Source: an uncultured Christensenella sp.
GTDB lineage: Bacteria > Bacillota > Clostridia > Christensenellales > Pumilibacteraceae
Direction: 5' to 3'
DNA: 55,926 bases
Assembly: GCA_910577995.1 (NCBI GenBank)
Contig: CAJTND010000006.1
Coordinates: 1-55,926, forward strand
Part shown: in pieces, positions 24,203 through 33,016 of the stretch
How positions within the stretch are numbered: position 1 is the stretch's first letter
Layout of the letters: each line of letters starts with the position of its first letter
The notes under the pieces: model-generated
Told to the model about the DNA's origin: nothing
The model's database searches: none
The model's input: only the letters and a program-made list of their open reading frames with translations
Program-made: the position numbers and the translations under genes

Positions 24203-25486
24203 TCAAAGCACGCGTATGACCGAATCGACGCTCCGCACCGATGCGAGCTTGCCTATCGCTTCGAGCGACTGCATGACCGCATGCTCGCGCGCGCGGTGTG
24301 TAAGGAACATCACGGTAGCGGCGTCGCCGTCGCTCGGGCTTTGCGTCGCCGCCTTGATGCTGACGCCGTTATCGCTGAGCACCGTCGACAGGCGGCTGAG
24401 CACGCCAGCTTTGTCGTCGACCGTGACGCACAGATAGTAACCGCTGACAAAGTCGCCGACGAGCGACACTGACTTGTCGAGCTTGCCCGTATTGGCAAAG
24501 TCGCAATACCGCGGTTTGTCCGAAAGCGCTTTTATCACGTCGGATACTATCGCACTGCCCGTCGGGTGCGCGCCTGCGCCCGCGCCGTAGAACATAAGGT
24601 CGCCGACGTGGTCGCCGTTGAGGTATACCGCGTTGTACGCGCCGGATACCGATGCGAGCGGATGGTTCTTGGGCACGAACGCGGGATGGACGCGGGCTTC
24701 GACGTTGTTGCCGTCGCGCTTACCTATGGCGAGAAGCTTTATCTCGTAGCCGAGGTCGTGCGCGTTCTTTATGTCCGCCGCAGTGACCTTGGTTATGCCC
24801 TCGCGGTAGATACTGCCGTAAGGCAAACATGTATGGAAAGCGAGCGAGCCGAGTATCGAGAGCTTGTACGCGGCGTCGTAGCCCTCGACGTCCGACGTCG
24901 GGTCGGCTTCGGCATAGCCGAGCGACTGCGCCGCGCCGAGCGCTTCCGCATAGCCGAGGTTCTCGCTCGACATCTTGCTTAGGATATAGTTGGTAGTGCC
25001 ATTGATTATGCCGCAGATGCTCTGCACTCTGTCGCCCTGAAAGCTCTCGCCGAGCGCGCGTATCACGGGAACGCCGCCGACACAGCTCGCCTCGAAAAAC
25101 AGTCCGCAGCCGTGCGCCGCGGCGATCGGCTCGAGCTCGTGCCAAAACTTGGCGAGCAGTTCTTTATTGGCGGTGACGACCGACTTGCCGCTCTCGAGCA
25201 TTTTCGTTATAAAGGTCTTGGCTGGCTCTACGCCGCCCATCGTTTCCACGACGACCTCTATCTCCTTATCCGCGGCGAGCTCGTCGACCGAGCCGCAGTA
25301 CAGCGACGGGTCGATGCCGCGCGCACGGAGCGGCGCGTCCGTCCTGTCGAGTATGCGCTTGACTCTGACATCGAGCCCTTGCGTGCGCTCGATATAGTCG
25401 CCGTTGCTTGCGATTATATCGTATGCGCCGCCGCCGACCGTGCCGAGACCCATTATCGCTATATTTCTTACGCTCTTGTTTTTCAT
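24203..25486 (-). CDS. hom: Homoserine dehydrogenase with C-terminal ACT domain
   Basis: 427 residues. N-terminal Rossmann motif GLGTVGGG, then VVETMGG, SVVTANKELLA with the catalytic Lys, FEASCVGGVPVI, NGTTNYIL and EADPTSDVEGYDAAYK. The last about 80 residues form an ACT domain (VDDKAGVLSRLSTVLSDNGVSIKA), the usual site of feedback inhibition by threonine. It reduces aspartate semialdehyde to homoserine for threonine and methionine synthesis. It is the last gene of an S component-coaX-hom operon, 12 nt after coaX. Confidence 0.97.
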   Translation of the reverse strand: MKNKSVRNIAIMGLGTVGGGAYDIIASNGDYIERTQGLDVRVKRILDRTDAPLRARGIDPSLYCGSVDELAADKEIEVVVETMGGVEPAKTFITKMLESGKSVVTANKELLAKFWHELEPIAAAHGCGLFFEASCVGGVPVIRALGESFQGDRVQSICGIINGTTNYILSKMSSENLGYAEALGAAQSLGYAEADPTSDVEGYDAAYKLSILGSLAFHTCLPYGSIYREGITKVTAADIKNAHDLGYEIKLLAIGKRDGNNVEARVHPAFVPKNHPLASVSGAYNAVYLNGDHVGDLMFYGAGAGAHPTGSAIVSDVIKALSDKPRYCDFANTGKLDKSVSLVGDFVSGYYLCVTVDDKAGVLSRLSTVLSDNGVSIKAATQSPSDGDAATVMFLTHRAREHAVMQSLEAIGKLASVRSVDSVIRVL

Positions 25487-25498
25487 GCCTGACGTTCC

Positions 25499-26266
25499 TT
25501 ACTTTTTGTTGAGTTGATACATTATATTGAGCCCGCGGAGCGTGAGCGTCCTGTCCACTACGTCGATGACGTCCACGCATTTATTGACGACGTCGGATAT
25601 ACCGCCCGTAGCTACGACCTTGGCGTCGGGCAGTCCCGCCTCGCGCTTGAGCCTTGCGACCATCGACTCTACCATTCCCGAATAACCGTAAATGATGCCC
25701 GACTGCATGTTGGTTATCGTAGTGCGGCCTATCGCGCGTGCGGGCGCGACGAGCTCGACCTTGGGCAGTCTTGCCGCCGCCGCCGACAGCGACTCCGCCG
25801 CCGACTTCAAGCCGAATGATATCGCGCCGCCGAGCAGCTCGCCGCCGTCAGCTATCACGTTGAACGTGGTAGCCGTGCCGCAGTCTATGACTATGCACGG
25901 CGCGCCGTAAAGCCTGTATGCGCCGACGCAGTTAACTACCCTGTCCGCGCCGAGTTCCTTGGGATTGTCGTATTTGATATTGAGACCTGTTTTCAATCCT
26001 GCCCCGACTATCATCGGCTTGAAGCCGAAATACGTTTCTATCATGTGCTCGAAGGTATAGTTGAGGTTGGGATTGACCGAGCTTATGATAGCGCCCTCGA
26101 CGTCGCGTATCGGTATGTTCTTGACGGACAGCATGTCTTTTATCAACAGCCAATACTCGTCGCCTGTCTTATTGGACGAAGCCATGCGCAATGTATACGT
26201 CAGCTCGTCGTCATTGAACAGACCCATTTTTATATTGGTATTGCCTATGTCGAAAACTATCGTCAT
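25499..26266 (-). CDS. coaX: Type III pantothenate kinase
   Basis: 255 residues, normal for CoaX. ASKHA-fold motifs: FDIGNTNIKMGL (phosphate 1), ELGADRVVNCVGA with the catalytic Asp, VIDCGTATTFNVI (phosphate 2) and VVATGGISDVV near the C-terminus. It phosphorylates pantothenate at the start of CoA synthesis. The ATG overlaps the end of the upstream ECF transporter S component by 4 nt, linking uptake and phosphorylation of the vitamin. Confidence 0.96.
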   Translation of the reverse strand: MTIVFDIGNTNIKMGLFNDDELTYTLRMASSNKTGDEYWLLIKDMLSVKNIPIRDVEGAIISSVNPNLNYTFEHMIETYFGFKPMIVGAGLKTGLNIKYDNPKELGADRVVNCVGAYRLYGAPCIVIDCGTATTFNVIADGGELLGGAISFGLKSAAESLSAAAARLPKVELVAPARAIGRTTITNMQSGIIYGYSGMVESMVARLKREAGLPDAKVVATGGISDVVNKCVDVIDVVDRTLTLRGLNIMYQLNKK

Positions 26267-26946
26267 TTTTTATCCTCGTTTTCCGTAGATCCGCCGTCCG
26301 CGCGATCGGGCGCGGCGGCGCACAGTCCCGTATCTGCGACCGCGTCGGGCGCGGGCGCGAATTTATCCGTTACCGCGTCGGGCGCGGCACGGCGTTTTTT
26401 GCCGCGCGAGAGCACGGCTTTATCGAGCGTCAGCGCTATCGGCGGTGCGAGCGCCGCCATCAGCGCACATTCTATCGCGCCCGATATGAGCATCGTCGGG
26501 ACGTACACCATAACGGTCATACCGCCGAACTCGAGCTCGGGCACAACGAGCGCCATCAGCCCGACGACGAACGCCGTATTGAACAGCGAGCCGAGCGCTG
26601 CCGAGACGGACGCCGCGGCGAACCTGCCCGCCCTGCCCGTCGGCTTGGCTATGCGCGTTATCAGTCTGAAAACGCCGAAGCAGCAGACCGCCGCCGCTAT
26701 CCTCGGCAGTATCGCGAGGTAAGGCGCGGTGATGAACGCCGTCGATACTATCGATACCGGCATAACAAAGCTGTACGCAAGGCTGACGCAGCCGAACGCG
26801 AGCCCGACGAACGCGACCATGCCGAATGGCAACGTCGTCGCGGCGACCGCGACAGGCAGAAAGAATACGTACGGGATAAGCCCCGTGACCGCGCAGAGCG
26901 CAGTCAGCGTCGCCGCTACCGTGACGGAACGCGTGTTTATTTTCAT
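26263..26946 (-). CDS. ECF transporter S component, probably for pantothenate
   Basis: 227 residues with about six membrane helices in the first 180 residues (starting VTVAATLTALCAVTGLIPYVFF) and a hydrophilic Ala/Asp/Pro tail of about 45 residues. The layout is that of ECF S components, which bind vitamins and dock to a shared EcfT/EcfA module encoded elsewhere. Overlap with coaX argues for pantothenate as substrate; this is context, not motif evidence. AGAAGGAG precedes the ATG. A structured leader and a TTGCAA-17-TATACT promoter lie upstream. Confidence 0.78.
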   Translation of the reverse strand: MKINTRSVTVAATLTALCAVTGLIPYVFFLPVAVAATTLPFGMVAFVGLAFGCVSLAYSFVMPVSIVSTAFITAPYLAILPRIAAAVCCFGVFRLITRIAKPTGRAGRFAAASVSAALGSLFNTAFVVGLMALVVPELEFGGMTVMVYVPTMLISGAIECALMAALAPPIALTLDKAVLSRGKKRRAAPDAVTDKFAPAPDAVADTGLCAAAPDRADGGSTENEDKK

Positions 26947-26977
26947 GCTCGCTCCTTCTGTTGGACTTCCGTTATAT

Positions 26978-27023
26978 AGGATAGCCCACAGCCGATGTGG
27001 TTATTTGCTTTGGCTGAGATCCT
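26978..27023 (-). promoter_or_regulatory. Structured RNA leader of the S component-coaX-hom operon
   Basis: On the minus strand nested pairs AGGAT/ATCCT, AGC/GCT and CCACA/TGTGG form one hairpin with an asymmetric internal loop (AAGCAAATAA-like) and a 5-nt apical loop TCGGC that can also pair with GCC in the internal loop. It does not match TPP, THF, FMN or cobalamin consensus as I know them. Possible cis-regulator. Confidence 0.4.
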
Positions 27024-27068
27024 GTCGGTATCCCGCCGTCGACGCATGCCTTACGCGCCGATTGTAAC

Positions 27069-27097
27069 AGTATAACACATGTCGCGGATATTTGCAA
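27069..27097 (-). promoter_or_regulatory. Promoter of the S component-coaX-hom operon
   Basis: TTGCAA (27092-27097), 17 nt, TATACT (27069-27074) on the minus strand, giving a leader of about 115 nt. Confidence 0.65.
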
Positions 27098-27140
27098 GCG
27101 CGCCGTTTCGGTCTCGAAAAAAAATATCTGTCATTCTTGC

Positions 27141-27167
27141 ACACAATCCGTAAAATCCCATACACTG
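27141..27167 (+). promoter_or_regulatory. Candidate sporulation-type promoter of the Cys-rich gene
   Basis: AC (27141-27142), 16 nt, CATACACTG (27159-27167), nearly the same as the element before the DUF11 operon. Resembles sigma-K promoters; the leader would be about 120 nt. Tentative. Confidence 0.3.
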
Positions 27168-27293
27168 AAACTAGATACGCGCGTATCGTACCAAAGAATA
27201 ACTGCGATGCCGCTTGCCACGCGCGCTGCCCGGGATGCGCGCGACAGGCTCGCGGATACGTCCGAACAAATCTTTATAAGGAGGAATCACACC

Positions 27294-27464
27294 ATGTTTA
27301 ACGGTTGCGGAGGCTGCGGCGACATCATGTTGCTTTTACTGCTCTGTTGCTGCTGCGGCGGCGGCTATGACTGCGGCTGCAAAAAGGGTTGCGACTGCAA
27401 AGATATCTTTCTGCTCTACATACTCATGTGCTGCTGCGGCGGTAGGGATAAATGCTGCTGCTAA
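27294..27464 (+). CDS. Cys-rich 56-residue protein
   Basis: The start is ATG 27294, set by AAGGAGG (27278-27284) 9 nt upstream; longer in-frame starts have no such site. The 56 residues include about 18 Cys in runs (CCCC, CCC, CCC), many Gly, and two short hydrophobic patches (IMLLLLL, IFLLYILM). Similar small high-cysteine proteins are widespread but uncharacterised in Clostridia. The hydrophobic patches suggest membrane or interfacial assembly, the Cys a disulfide or metal network. It is monocistronic, followed by a strong terminator, and shares a promoter-like motif with the DUF11 cluster. Confidence 0.8.
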   Translation: MFNGCGGCGDIMLLLLLCCCCGGGYDCGCKKGCDCKDIFLLYILMCCCGGRDKCCC

Positions 27465-27490
27465 TAAAATAACGACCTTTTCGGTCGGCG

Positions 27491-27540
27491 CAAATAAGCA
27501 AAAAGACCGCGACGGGACTGCCCGCGCGGTCTTTTGTTTT
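27491..27540. terminator. Bidirectional terminator between the Cys-rich gene and glyQS
   Basis: Stem AAAAGACCGCG (27501-27511) with CGCGGTCTTTT (27525-27535), containing an inner GGG/CCC hairpin; T runs on both strands. Confidence 0.9.
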
Positions 27541-27604
27541 TGATCGGTATTTGTTCCGTTAAACCGAACTCGGATCGGCCGAACTCGGTAAGCATGCCGT
27601 CGCA

Positions 27605-28987
27605 TCAAAATTTGGTGTTTTCTATGATATAGTCGGCGACGCGGTCCTCGGCGATGCGGATCTGGCTCATGGAGTCGCGCTCGCGCACTGTGACCGTGCC
27701 CGTTTCGAGCGTGTCGAAGTCGACCGTCACGCAGTACGGCGTGCCTATCTCGTCCTGACGGCGGTAGCGCTTGCCTATTGAGCCCGGCAGGTCGTAGTTG
27801 CACGGTATGCCGCGCTTGCGGAGCTGTCTGAACAGCGCGTCGGCGCGCTCTGAAAGGTTCTTTTGCAACGGGAGCACCGCCGCTTTGTACGGCGCGATGC
27901 TGGGCGCGAAGCGCATGACCGTGCGCGTTTCTTTTTCCAGCTGTTCCTCGTCGTAGGCGTTACACAGCACGGCGAGCATCGCTCTGCCGACGCCGAGCGA
28001 CGGCTCGATGACGTATGGCGTGTATGTTTCGTTGGTCGCGGGATCGGTGTATTCGAGTTTTTCGCCCGAGAACTCCGAGTGTTTTTTAAGGTCGTAATCG
28101 GTGCGGTCGGCGATGCCCCAGAGCTCGCCCCAGCCGAACGGGAACAGGTACTCGAAGTCGCTCGTCGCTTTGGAATAGAACGACAGCTCGGCTTTGTCGT
28201 GGTCGCGGACGCGCAAGGAGTCTTTGTCGAGCCCGAGTTTGAGCAGGAAATCAAAGCAGTACTGTTTCCAATACTCGAACCATTCGAGGTCCTCGCCGGG
28301 CTTGCAGAAAAATTCCATTTCCATTTGCTCGAACTCGCGCAGGCGGAATATGAAGTTGCCGGGCGTTATCTCGTTGCGGAACGACTTGCCTATCTGACAG
28401 ATGCCGAACGGCACGCGCGCGCGCATGGAGCGCGTCACGTTTTTGAAGTTGACGAATATGCCCTGAGCGGTCTCGGGACGGAGGTAGCACGTCGCCGCCG
28501 TATCCTCGGTCACGCCCTGGAACGTCTTGAACATCAGGTTGAATTTCTTGACGGCGGTAAAGTCCGACTTGCCGCACACGGGACAGGGTATCTTATGCTC
28601 CGCCACGAACGCCGAAAGCTCCTCGTTGCTCATCGCCGCGACGGGCACGTCGAGCTTGTGTTTTGCCGCATACGCCTCGACGAGGTCGTCGGCGCGGCAA
28701 CGGCTCTTGCACGATTTGCAGTCCATGAGCGGATCGGAAAAACCCGCGAGGTGACCGGACGCTTTCCAGACCTCGGGGTTCATGAGTATCGAACAGTCGA
28801 GACCGAAGTTGTTTTCGCTCTCGGTGACGAACTTCGACCACCAGGCTTTTTTGATATTGTTATACAGCTCCACGCCGACGGGACCGTAATCCCAGGTATT
28901 GGCAAAACCGCCGTAAATCTCGCTGCCCGCGTAAATAATGCCGCGCGATTTGCAAAGCGCAACGAGCTTGTCCATTGTGACTTTCAT
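27605..28987 (-). CDS. glyQS: Glycyl-tRNA synthetase, single-chain (alpha2) type
   Basis: 460 residues from ATG 28987; GGAGG is 11 nt upstream, while the in-frame GTG three codons earlier is only 2 nt from it. Class II motifs: GGFANTWDYGPVG near residue 27, FRNEITPGNFIFRLREFEQMEMEFF (motif 2 region), and EPSLGVGRAMLAVL (motif 3). The anticodon-binding domain occupies the last 110 residues. A zinc-finger-like insertion is visible: CKSCKSRC and later CPVCGKSDF. It charges tRNA-Gly. It follows gpsA by 53 nt and may be co-transcribed. Confidence 0.97.
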   Translation of the reverse strand: MKVTMDKLVALCKSRGIIYAGSEIYGGFANTWDYGPVGVELYNNIKKAWWSKFVTESENNFGLDCSILMNPEVWKASGHLAGFSDPLMDCKSCKSRCRADDLVEAYAAKHKLDVPVAAMSNEELSAFVAEHKIPCPVCGKSDFTAVKKFNLMFKTFQGVTEDTAATCYLRPETAQGIFVNFKNVTRSMRARVPFGICQIGKSFRNEITPGNFIFRLREFEQMEMEFFCKPGEDLEWFEYWKQYCFDFLLKLGLDKDSLRVRDHDKAELSFYSKATSDFEYLFPFGWGELWGIADRTDYDLKKHSEFSGEKLEYTDPATNETYTPYVIEPSLGVGRAMLAVLCNAYDEEQLEKETRTVMRFAPSIAPYKAAVLPLQKNLSERADALFRQLRKRGIPCNYDLPGSIGKRYRRQDEIGTPYCVTVDFDTLETGTVTVRERDSMSQIRIAEDRVADYIIENTKF

Positions 28988-29040
28988 ATTGTTCACAGCC
29001 TCCGTATATAGTGGTTATCTGTCGGCGCGTAACGCGCGCT

Positions 29041-30051
29041 TTATACAAGGTCGTCCTTTAAGCTCCTGTCGAACAGTTGCTCCATGACCGTGCGCGGCGG
29101 CACGTGCTCTAATATCATCGTGTTGACCGCGCTGGTTATAGGCATGTCGACGCCCAGCCTGTCGGCTATAAGCGCGACCGCGCGCGCGGTGTGCACGCCC
29201 TCCGCGAGCAGCTTGAACTTTTTGCCGGCGACGTATTCCTCGCCCCAGGTGCGGTTGTGGCTGAACTTAGAGAACAGTGTCGTTTCGTAATCGCCGAGAT
29301 GACACAGCCCGTAAGCCGACATCGGATTGCCGCCGAGCTTGTCTATGAGCCGCGCGACCTCCCTGCTGCCGCGCGCCATCAGCGCGCCTTTGAGCGACGA
29401 GAGGTTCATGCCGTCAAGCCCGCCCGCGACGATGCCCATTACGTTTTTGGTCGCAGCGCCTATCTCCGTGCCGATTATGTCCGTGCCGTAATAGAAGCGT
29501 ATCAGCGGACTTTTGAACCACTCGACGATGCGTCCGACCGTCGTGCGGTCGTAGCCGTCGATGAGCATGCAGTTGGGATTGCCGACGACGAATTCCTGAA
29601 CGTGCCCGGGACCTACCCACACCGCTATCTGCCACTCCTCGAGCCCGAATTCGAGCGCGACCTCGCTGAGCCGCTTGCCCGTAGTTATCTCGATGCCCTT
29701 CATGCAAGTTACGATATATTTCTTTTTGAGATCGCAGTTTGCGGACAGCTCCGCCATAACGTCGCGGAAGCTCTGCGACGGAACGGAAACGAGCACGACG
29801 TTAGCCGAGCCGACGGCGCGCGCAAAATCGTCAGACAGCGCGACCGAGCGCGGAAGCGTGACGTATTCGTTCTTGCGCGTCATGGCGAGCTTTTCGTAAC
29901 TGATAGAACCGCGCCTGCCGCAAAGCGTAACGTTATGTCCAAGCTCTGCCGCGTACCATGCCAAAAACGAACCCCATCTGCCGCAGCCGACGACGGTCAC
30001 CTTTGTGCGCGGACGCGTATAGTCAACGGGAATAGAATACTGTTCGAGCAA
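29041..30051 (-). CDS. gpsA: NAD(P)-dependent glycerol-3-phosphate dehydrogenase
   Basis: 336 residues. N-terminal Rossmann motif VVGCGRWGSFLA, then VLVSVPSQSFRDV, KGIE, VWVGPGHVQEF, the catalytic Lys in ATKNVMGIVAGGLDG, and the C-terminal NRTWGEEYVAG with SAV. It reduces dihydroxyacetone phosphate to sn-glycerol 3-phosphate for phospholipid synthesis. It has a short N-terminal extension before the Rossmann fold. It is followed by glyQS and preceded by guaB in the same direction. Confidence 0.96.
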   Translation of the reverse strand: MLEQYSIPVDYTRPRTKVTVVGCGRWGSFLAWYAAELGHNVTLCGRRGSISYEKLAMTRKNEYVTLPRSVALSDDFARAVGSANVVLVSVPSQSFRDVMAELSANCDLKKKYIVTCMKGIEITTGKRLSEVALEFGLEEWQIAVWVGPGHVQEFVVGNPNCMLIDGYDRTTVGRIVEWFKSPLIRFYYGTDIIGTEIGAATKNVMGIVAGGLDGMNLSSLKGALMARGSREVARLIDKLGGNPMSAYGLCHLGDYETTLFSKFSHNRTWGEEYVAGKKFKLLAEGVHTARAVALIADRLGVDMPITSAVNTMILEHVPPRTVMEQLFDRSLKDDLV

Positions 30052-30140
30052 TTTACCACCTGTTTTCGGTAATATCGTTTATGCCGCAGCCGGCGTTATT
30101 GTCACTGCCGACCGCCGTCGCGCGACGCTGTGCCGCGTAC

Positions 30141-31595
30141 TTAGTTCTTGGGCGAATAGTTGGGCGCTTCCTTGGTTATCGAGATGTCGTGCGGGTGCGA
30201 CTCGATGAGCGACGCGCCCGTTATCTTGACGAACTTGGCGTCCTTTCTGAGCTTGGCTATGGTCGGCATGCCCGTATAGCCCATGCCCGCGCGCAGACCG
30301 CCTATTAGCTGATACACGATGTCGGACAGCGGTCCGCGGAACGGCACTCGCCCTTCCACGCCCTCGGGAACGAGCTTTTTCGTGCCTTCCTGGAAATACC
30401 TGTCCTTACTGCCGAGCGGCATCGCGCCGAGACTGCCCATACCGCGGTAGGTCTTAAAGCTCCTGCCCTGATATATCTCGAGCTCGCCAGGGCTCTCCGT
30501 CGTGCCCGCGAACAGCGAGCCTATCATTACGGCGTTCGCGCCCGCGGCGATAGCCTTGGTTATGTCGCCGCTGTACTTGATACCGCCGTCGCCTATTATC
30601 GCTTTGCCGTACTTGTCCGCGACCTCGGCGCAGTCCATGATAGCCGTTATCTGCGGCACGCCTATGCCCGCTACGATACGCGTCGTGCATATCGAGCCAG
30701 GTCCGATACCGACCTTAACTACGTCCGCGCCCGCCTTGAACAGCGCGTCCGCGGCGGCGGACGTTGCGACGTTGCCGGCGATAAGCGTTACCGCAGGGAA
30801 CGCGGCTTTTACCTTTTCCGCCGCTTTGATCACGTCGACGTTATGTCCGTGCGCGGTGTCGAGCACCAGGCAGTCGACGCGCGCTTCGACGAGCGCTTTA
30901 GCTCTGTCCATATATCCAGCGCCGTTGCTTATAGCCGCGCCGACGAGCAGTCTGCCGTTCTTGTCCTTGGCGGAGTTTGGATACTGTATCGCCTTTTCTA
31001 TATCCTTTATCGTTATGAGCCCTTTAAGGCAGCCCTCGCCGTCGACTATCGGCAATTTTTCTATCCTGTGCTTGCCGAGTATCTTCTGCGCCTCCCCGAG
31101 CGTCGTGCCGACGGGCGCGGTGACGAGCCCCGTCTTGGTCATGACGTTTTCTATGGGTTGAGCGAAATCTGTCTCGAACCTGAGATCGCGGTTAGTCAGT
31201 ATACCGACGAGCTTACCGTTCTTGACGATGGGCACGCCCGAGATCTTGTACTTGTGCATAAGCTCGAGCGCGTCGCTGACCTTGCGGTCGGGCTCGAGGA
31301 AGAACGGGTCCGTGATAACGCCGTGCTCGCTGCGCTTGACCTTGTCGACGTGCTCCGCCTGGTCGTCTATGCTCATGTTCTTATGTATGATGCCGATACC
31401 GCCCTCGCGAGCTATCGCAATGGCGAGCCGCGATTCGGTAACGGTGTCCATAGCCGCGGCGACGAGCGGTATGTTGAGCGTGATGTCCGCGCTGAGCTTG
31501 GTCGTCAGATCGACGTCCTTGGGCGTCACCTTGGATTCGCCCGGGATAAGCAGAACGTCGTCGAAAGTCAGTCCGTCTTTTACGATTTTACCCAT
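30141..31595 (-). CDS. guaB: IMP dehydrogenase
   Basis: 484 residues. (beta/alpha)8 barrel with tandem CBS domains inserted at about residues 95-210 (DPFFLEPDRKVSDALELM and VTAPVGTTLGEAQKIL). The catalytic loop GIGPGSICTTR carries the active Cys. Also GDGGIKYSGDITKAIAAGA, MIGSLFAG and the flap QGRSFKTYRGMGSLGAM. It oxidises IMP to XMP, the committed GMP step, complementing purA in this window. AAGGAG precedes the ATG. It lies 21 nt after the upstream membrane protein gene. Confidence 0.98.
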   Translation of the reverse strand: MGKIVKDGLTFDDVLLIPGESKVTPKDVDLTTKLSADITLNIPLVAAAMDTVTESRLAIAIAREGGIGIIHKNMSIDDQAEHVDKVKRSEHGVITDPFFLEPDRKVSDALELMHKYKISGVPIVKNGKLVGILTNRDLRFETDFAQPIENVMTKTGLVTAPVGTTLGEAQKILGKHRIEKLPIVDGEGCLKGLITIKDIEKAIQYPNSAKDKNGRLLVGAAISNGAGYMDRAKALVEARVDCLVLDTAHGHNVDVIKAAEKVKAAFPAVTLIAGNVATSAAADALFKAGADVVKVGIGPGSICTTRIVAGIGVPQITAIMDCAEVADKYGKAIIGDGGIKYSGDITKAIAAGANAVMIGSLFAGTTESPGELEIYQGRSFKTYRGMGSLGAMPLGSKDRYFQEGTKKLVPEGVEGRVPFRGPLSDIVYQLIGGLRAGMGYTGMPTIAKLRKDAKFVKITGASLIESHPHDISITKEAPNYSPKN

Positions 31596-31616
31596 AAATT
31601 TCTCCTTTTTGTAATG

Positions 31617-32924
31617 CTATTGCAGTTGAGCCCGATATTCCTTGAGCGCCTCGGTATAGACGTATTCAAGCTCTACGAGCCGTCCTTTGTAATTGACGAA
31701 TTTATAAAGCTCGCACGTGCCGTACTCGTCGAGCACCGCGTCGCGGTTGCCGTAGCTGTCGGTCTGGTCGTAGTACAGTATCATGGACATGTACCAAAGC
31801 CGCGTCGACACCGAGTTGAGCACGTTGAGCCAATACAAACGATGCAATGTATCGTTGATATCCTTGCAATTATAATCGACAGCCGCCTGCGCGAAATCGC
31901 GGAAGCTCTTGAGGTTTTCGTAAAGCGGCGTAAAGCCCGATTCGGGCGTGATGAACAGTCTGAGCTCGTCGCCTTTGAGCATGTGTCTGTACCTATACGC
32001 CTTGTCGCGCGCCTCCTCGGGCTCGGTGGCGGAGAATATCGCCTCGTTGAGCCTGTCGGTAACGCCGAGCTTATTATAGGCATATGCCAGATACTCGTCG
32101 AGAAGATCGATATAATCGATGAACCCGTCTATGATATCGGGGTCGGTCTTGTTGACTACGCCCGCGAAGGTGTTGGAACGGTTGGAAAGAGTCTGCACGC
32201 AGTCGCCGTCTCTTCCGCTGTCATACAGCATGTAATTAAGCGCGTCGCCGCCCATTATGATCCGCGCGCGGTAGTTTAGCACCATGACGGTATGCGCGAA
32301 ATCGTATACGAGCGGCTGCATTGTGACCGACGGAACGCTTACAATATTTACCGCGTCTTTTTTCGCATTGACCGTCCTAACGGCATTAAGGCTCGCATAT
32401 CTGCGCGTAAACAATTCAAGTTTTTCGGCGAAGTACCTGGCGCTTTTCTTGTCGCCGTCCGCCTCGGTGCGGCGCATAAGCGAGTCGGAAAGCGTCATGC
32501 ACACCGTCAGCGCCTCCACCATGTCGTCGTCGGTGAGGCTCGCCTCGGCAGCTATTGCGGTAAAGTTTCCGAGCTCGTCCGCGCCGAGAGCGTCGTGGGC
32601 CTTCAGCCTGCGCTCGATGTACGTGCCGCCAGAATTGAGCGCGCGCTCGGACATTCCGAGACTGTTGAAAACGCGCATCGCCTGCAACGGCAACGTCACC
32701 GTAAGTATCGACAAAATAAGAATAACGACGGACAGCGTTACCGCCGCCGCCTTAACAGACAGCTTGACAAGCTCGCCCGCGAGCCCCGTGCCGCCGCCTG
32801 CGCCGTCGCGCGCGGAGCTTTCGGCACGGTCTGCGGCGGGAGCTTTCCGCTCCGCCGTCCGCTCCTCTTTGCCGTCCGAGCTTGCAGAGATATCTTCGTT
32901 GATCTTGTCGTCCGAATCTATCAT
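31617..32924 (-). CDS. Bitopic membrane protein of unknown function
   Basis: 435 residues, not recognised. Residues 1-50 are charged and low-complexity (Glu, Arg, Ala, Gly); one membrane helix follows at about 56-80 (VTLSVVILILSILTVTLPL). The rest (about 350 residues) is helical and should be extracytoplasmic, with repeated TPR-like spacing of Tyr and Leu (KLELFTRRYASLNA, ALNYMLYDSG, KLGVTDRLNEAIFS). It precedes guaB by 21 nt. No Shine-Dalgarno is visible; the -10 box TATACT lies 6 nt before the ATG, so the mRNA is probably leaderless. Confidence 0.75.
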   Translation of the reverse strand: MIDSDDKINEDISASSDGKEERTAERKAPAADRAESSARDGAGGGTGLAGELVKLSVKAAAVTLSVVILILSILTVTLPLQAMRVFNSLGMSERALNSGGTYIERRLKAHDALGADELGNFTAIAAEASLTDDDMVEALTVCMTLSDSLMRRTEADGDKKSARYFAEKLELFTRRYASLNAVRTVNAKKDAVNIVSVPSVTMQPLVYDFAHTVMVLNYRARIIMGGDALNYMLYDSGRDGDCVQTLSNRSNTFAGVVNKTDPDIIDGFIDYIDLLDEYLAYAYNKLGVTDRLNEAIFSATEPEEARDKAYRYRHMLKGDELRLFITPESGFTPLYENLKSFRDFAQAAVDYNCKDINDTLHRLYWLNVLNSVSTRLWYMSMILYYDQTDSYGNRDAVLDEYGTCELYKFVNYKGRLVELEYVYTEALKEYRAQLQ

Positions 32925-32930
32925 TGCAAC

Positions 32931-32960
32931 AGTATATCACATTCGGTTCGGCAAAGACAA
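32931..32960 (-). promoter_or_regulatory. Promoter of the membrane protein-guaB unit, leaderless layout
   Basis: TTGTCT (32955-32960), 18 nt, TATACT (32931-32936) on the minus strand; only 6 nt separate the -10 box from the ATG. Confidence 0.6.
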
Positions 32961-33016
32961 GCATTTTAAGGGCATTGACGCGCAAATATCGACTGCCGCG
33001 CCGCGCGCTGCGGTCT

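Noticed and set aside
27000..27062. CTGAGA on the plus strand as a TPP riboswitch
   Set aside because: The rest of the TPP consensus is absent, and the motif is on the wrong strand for the S component gene.
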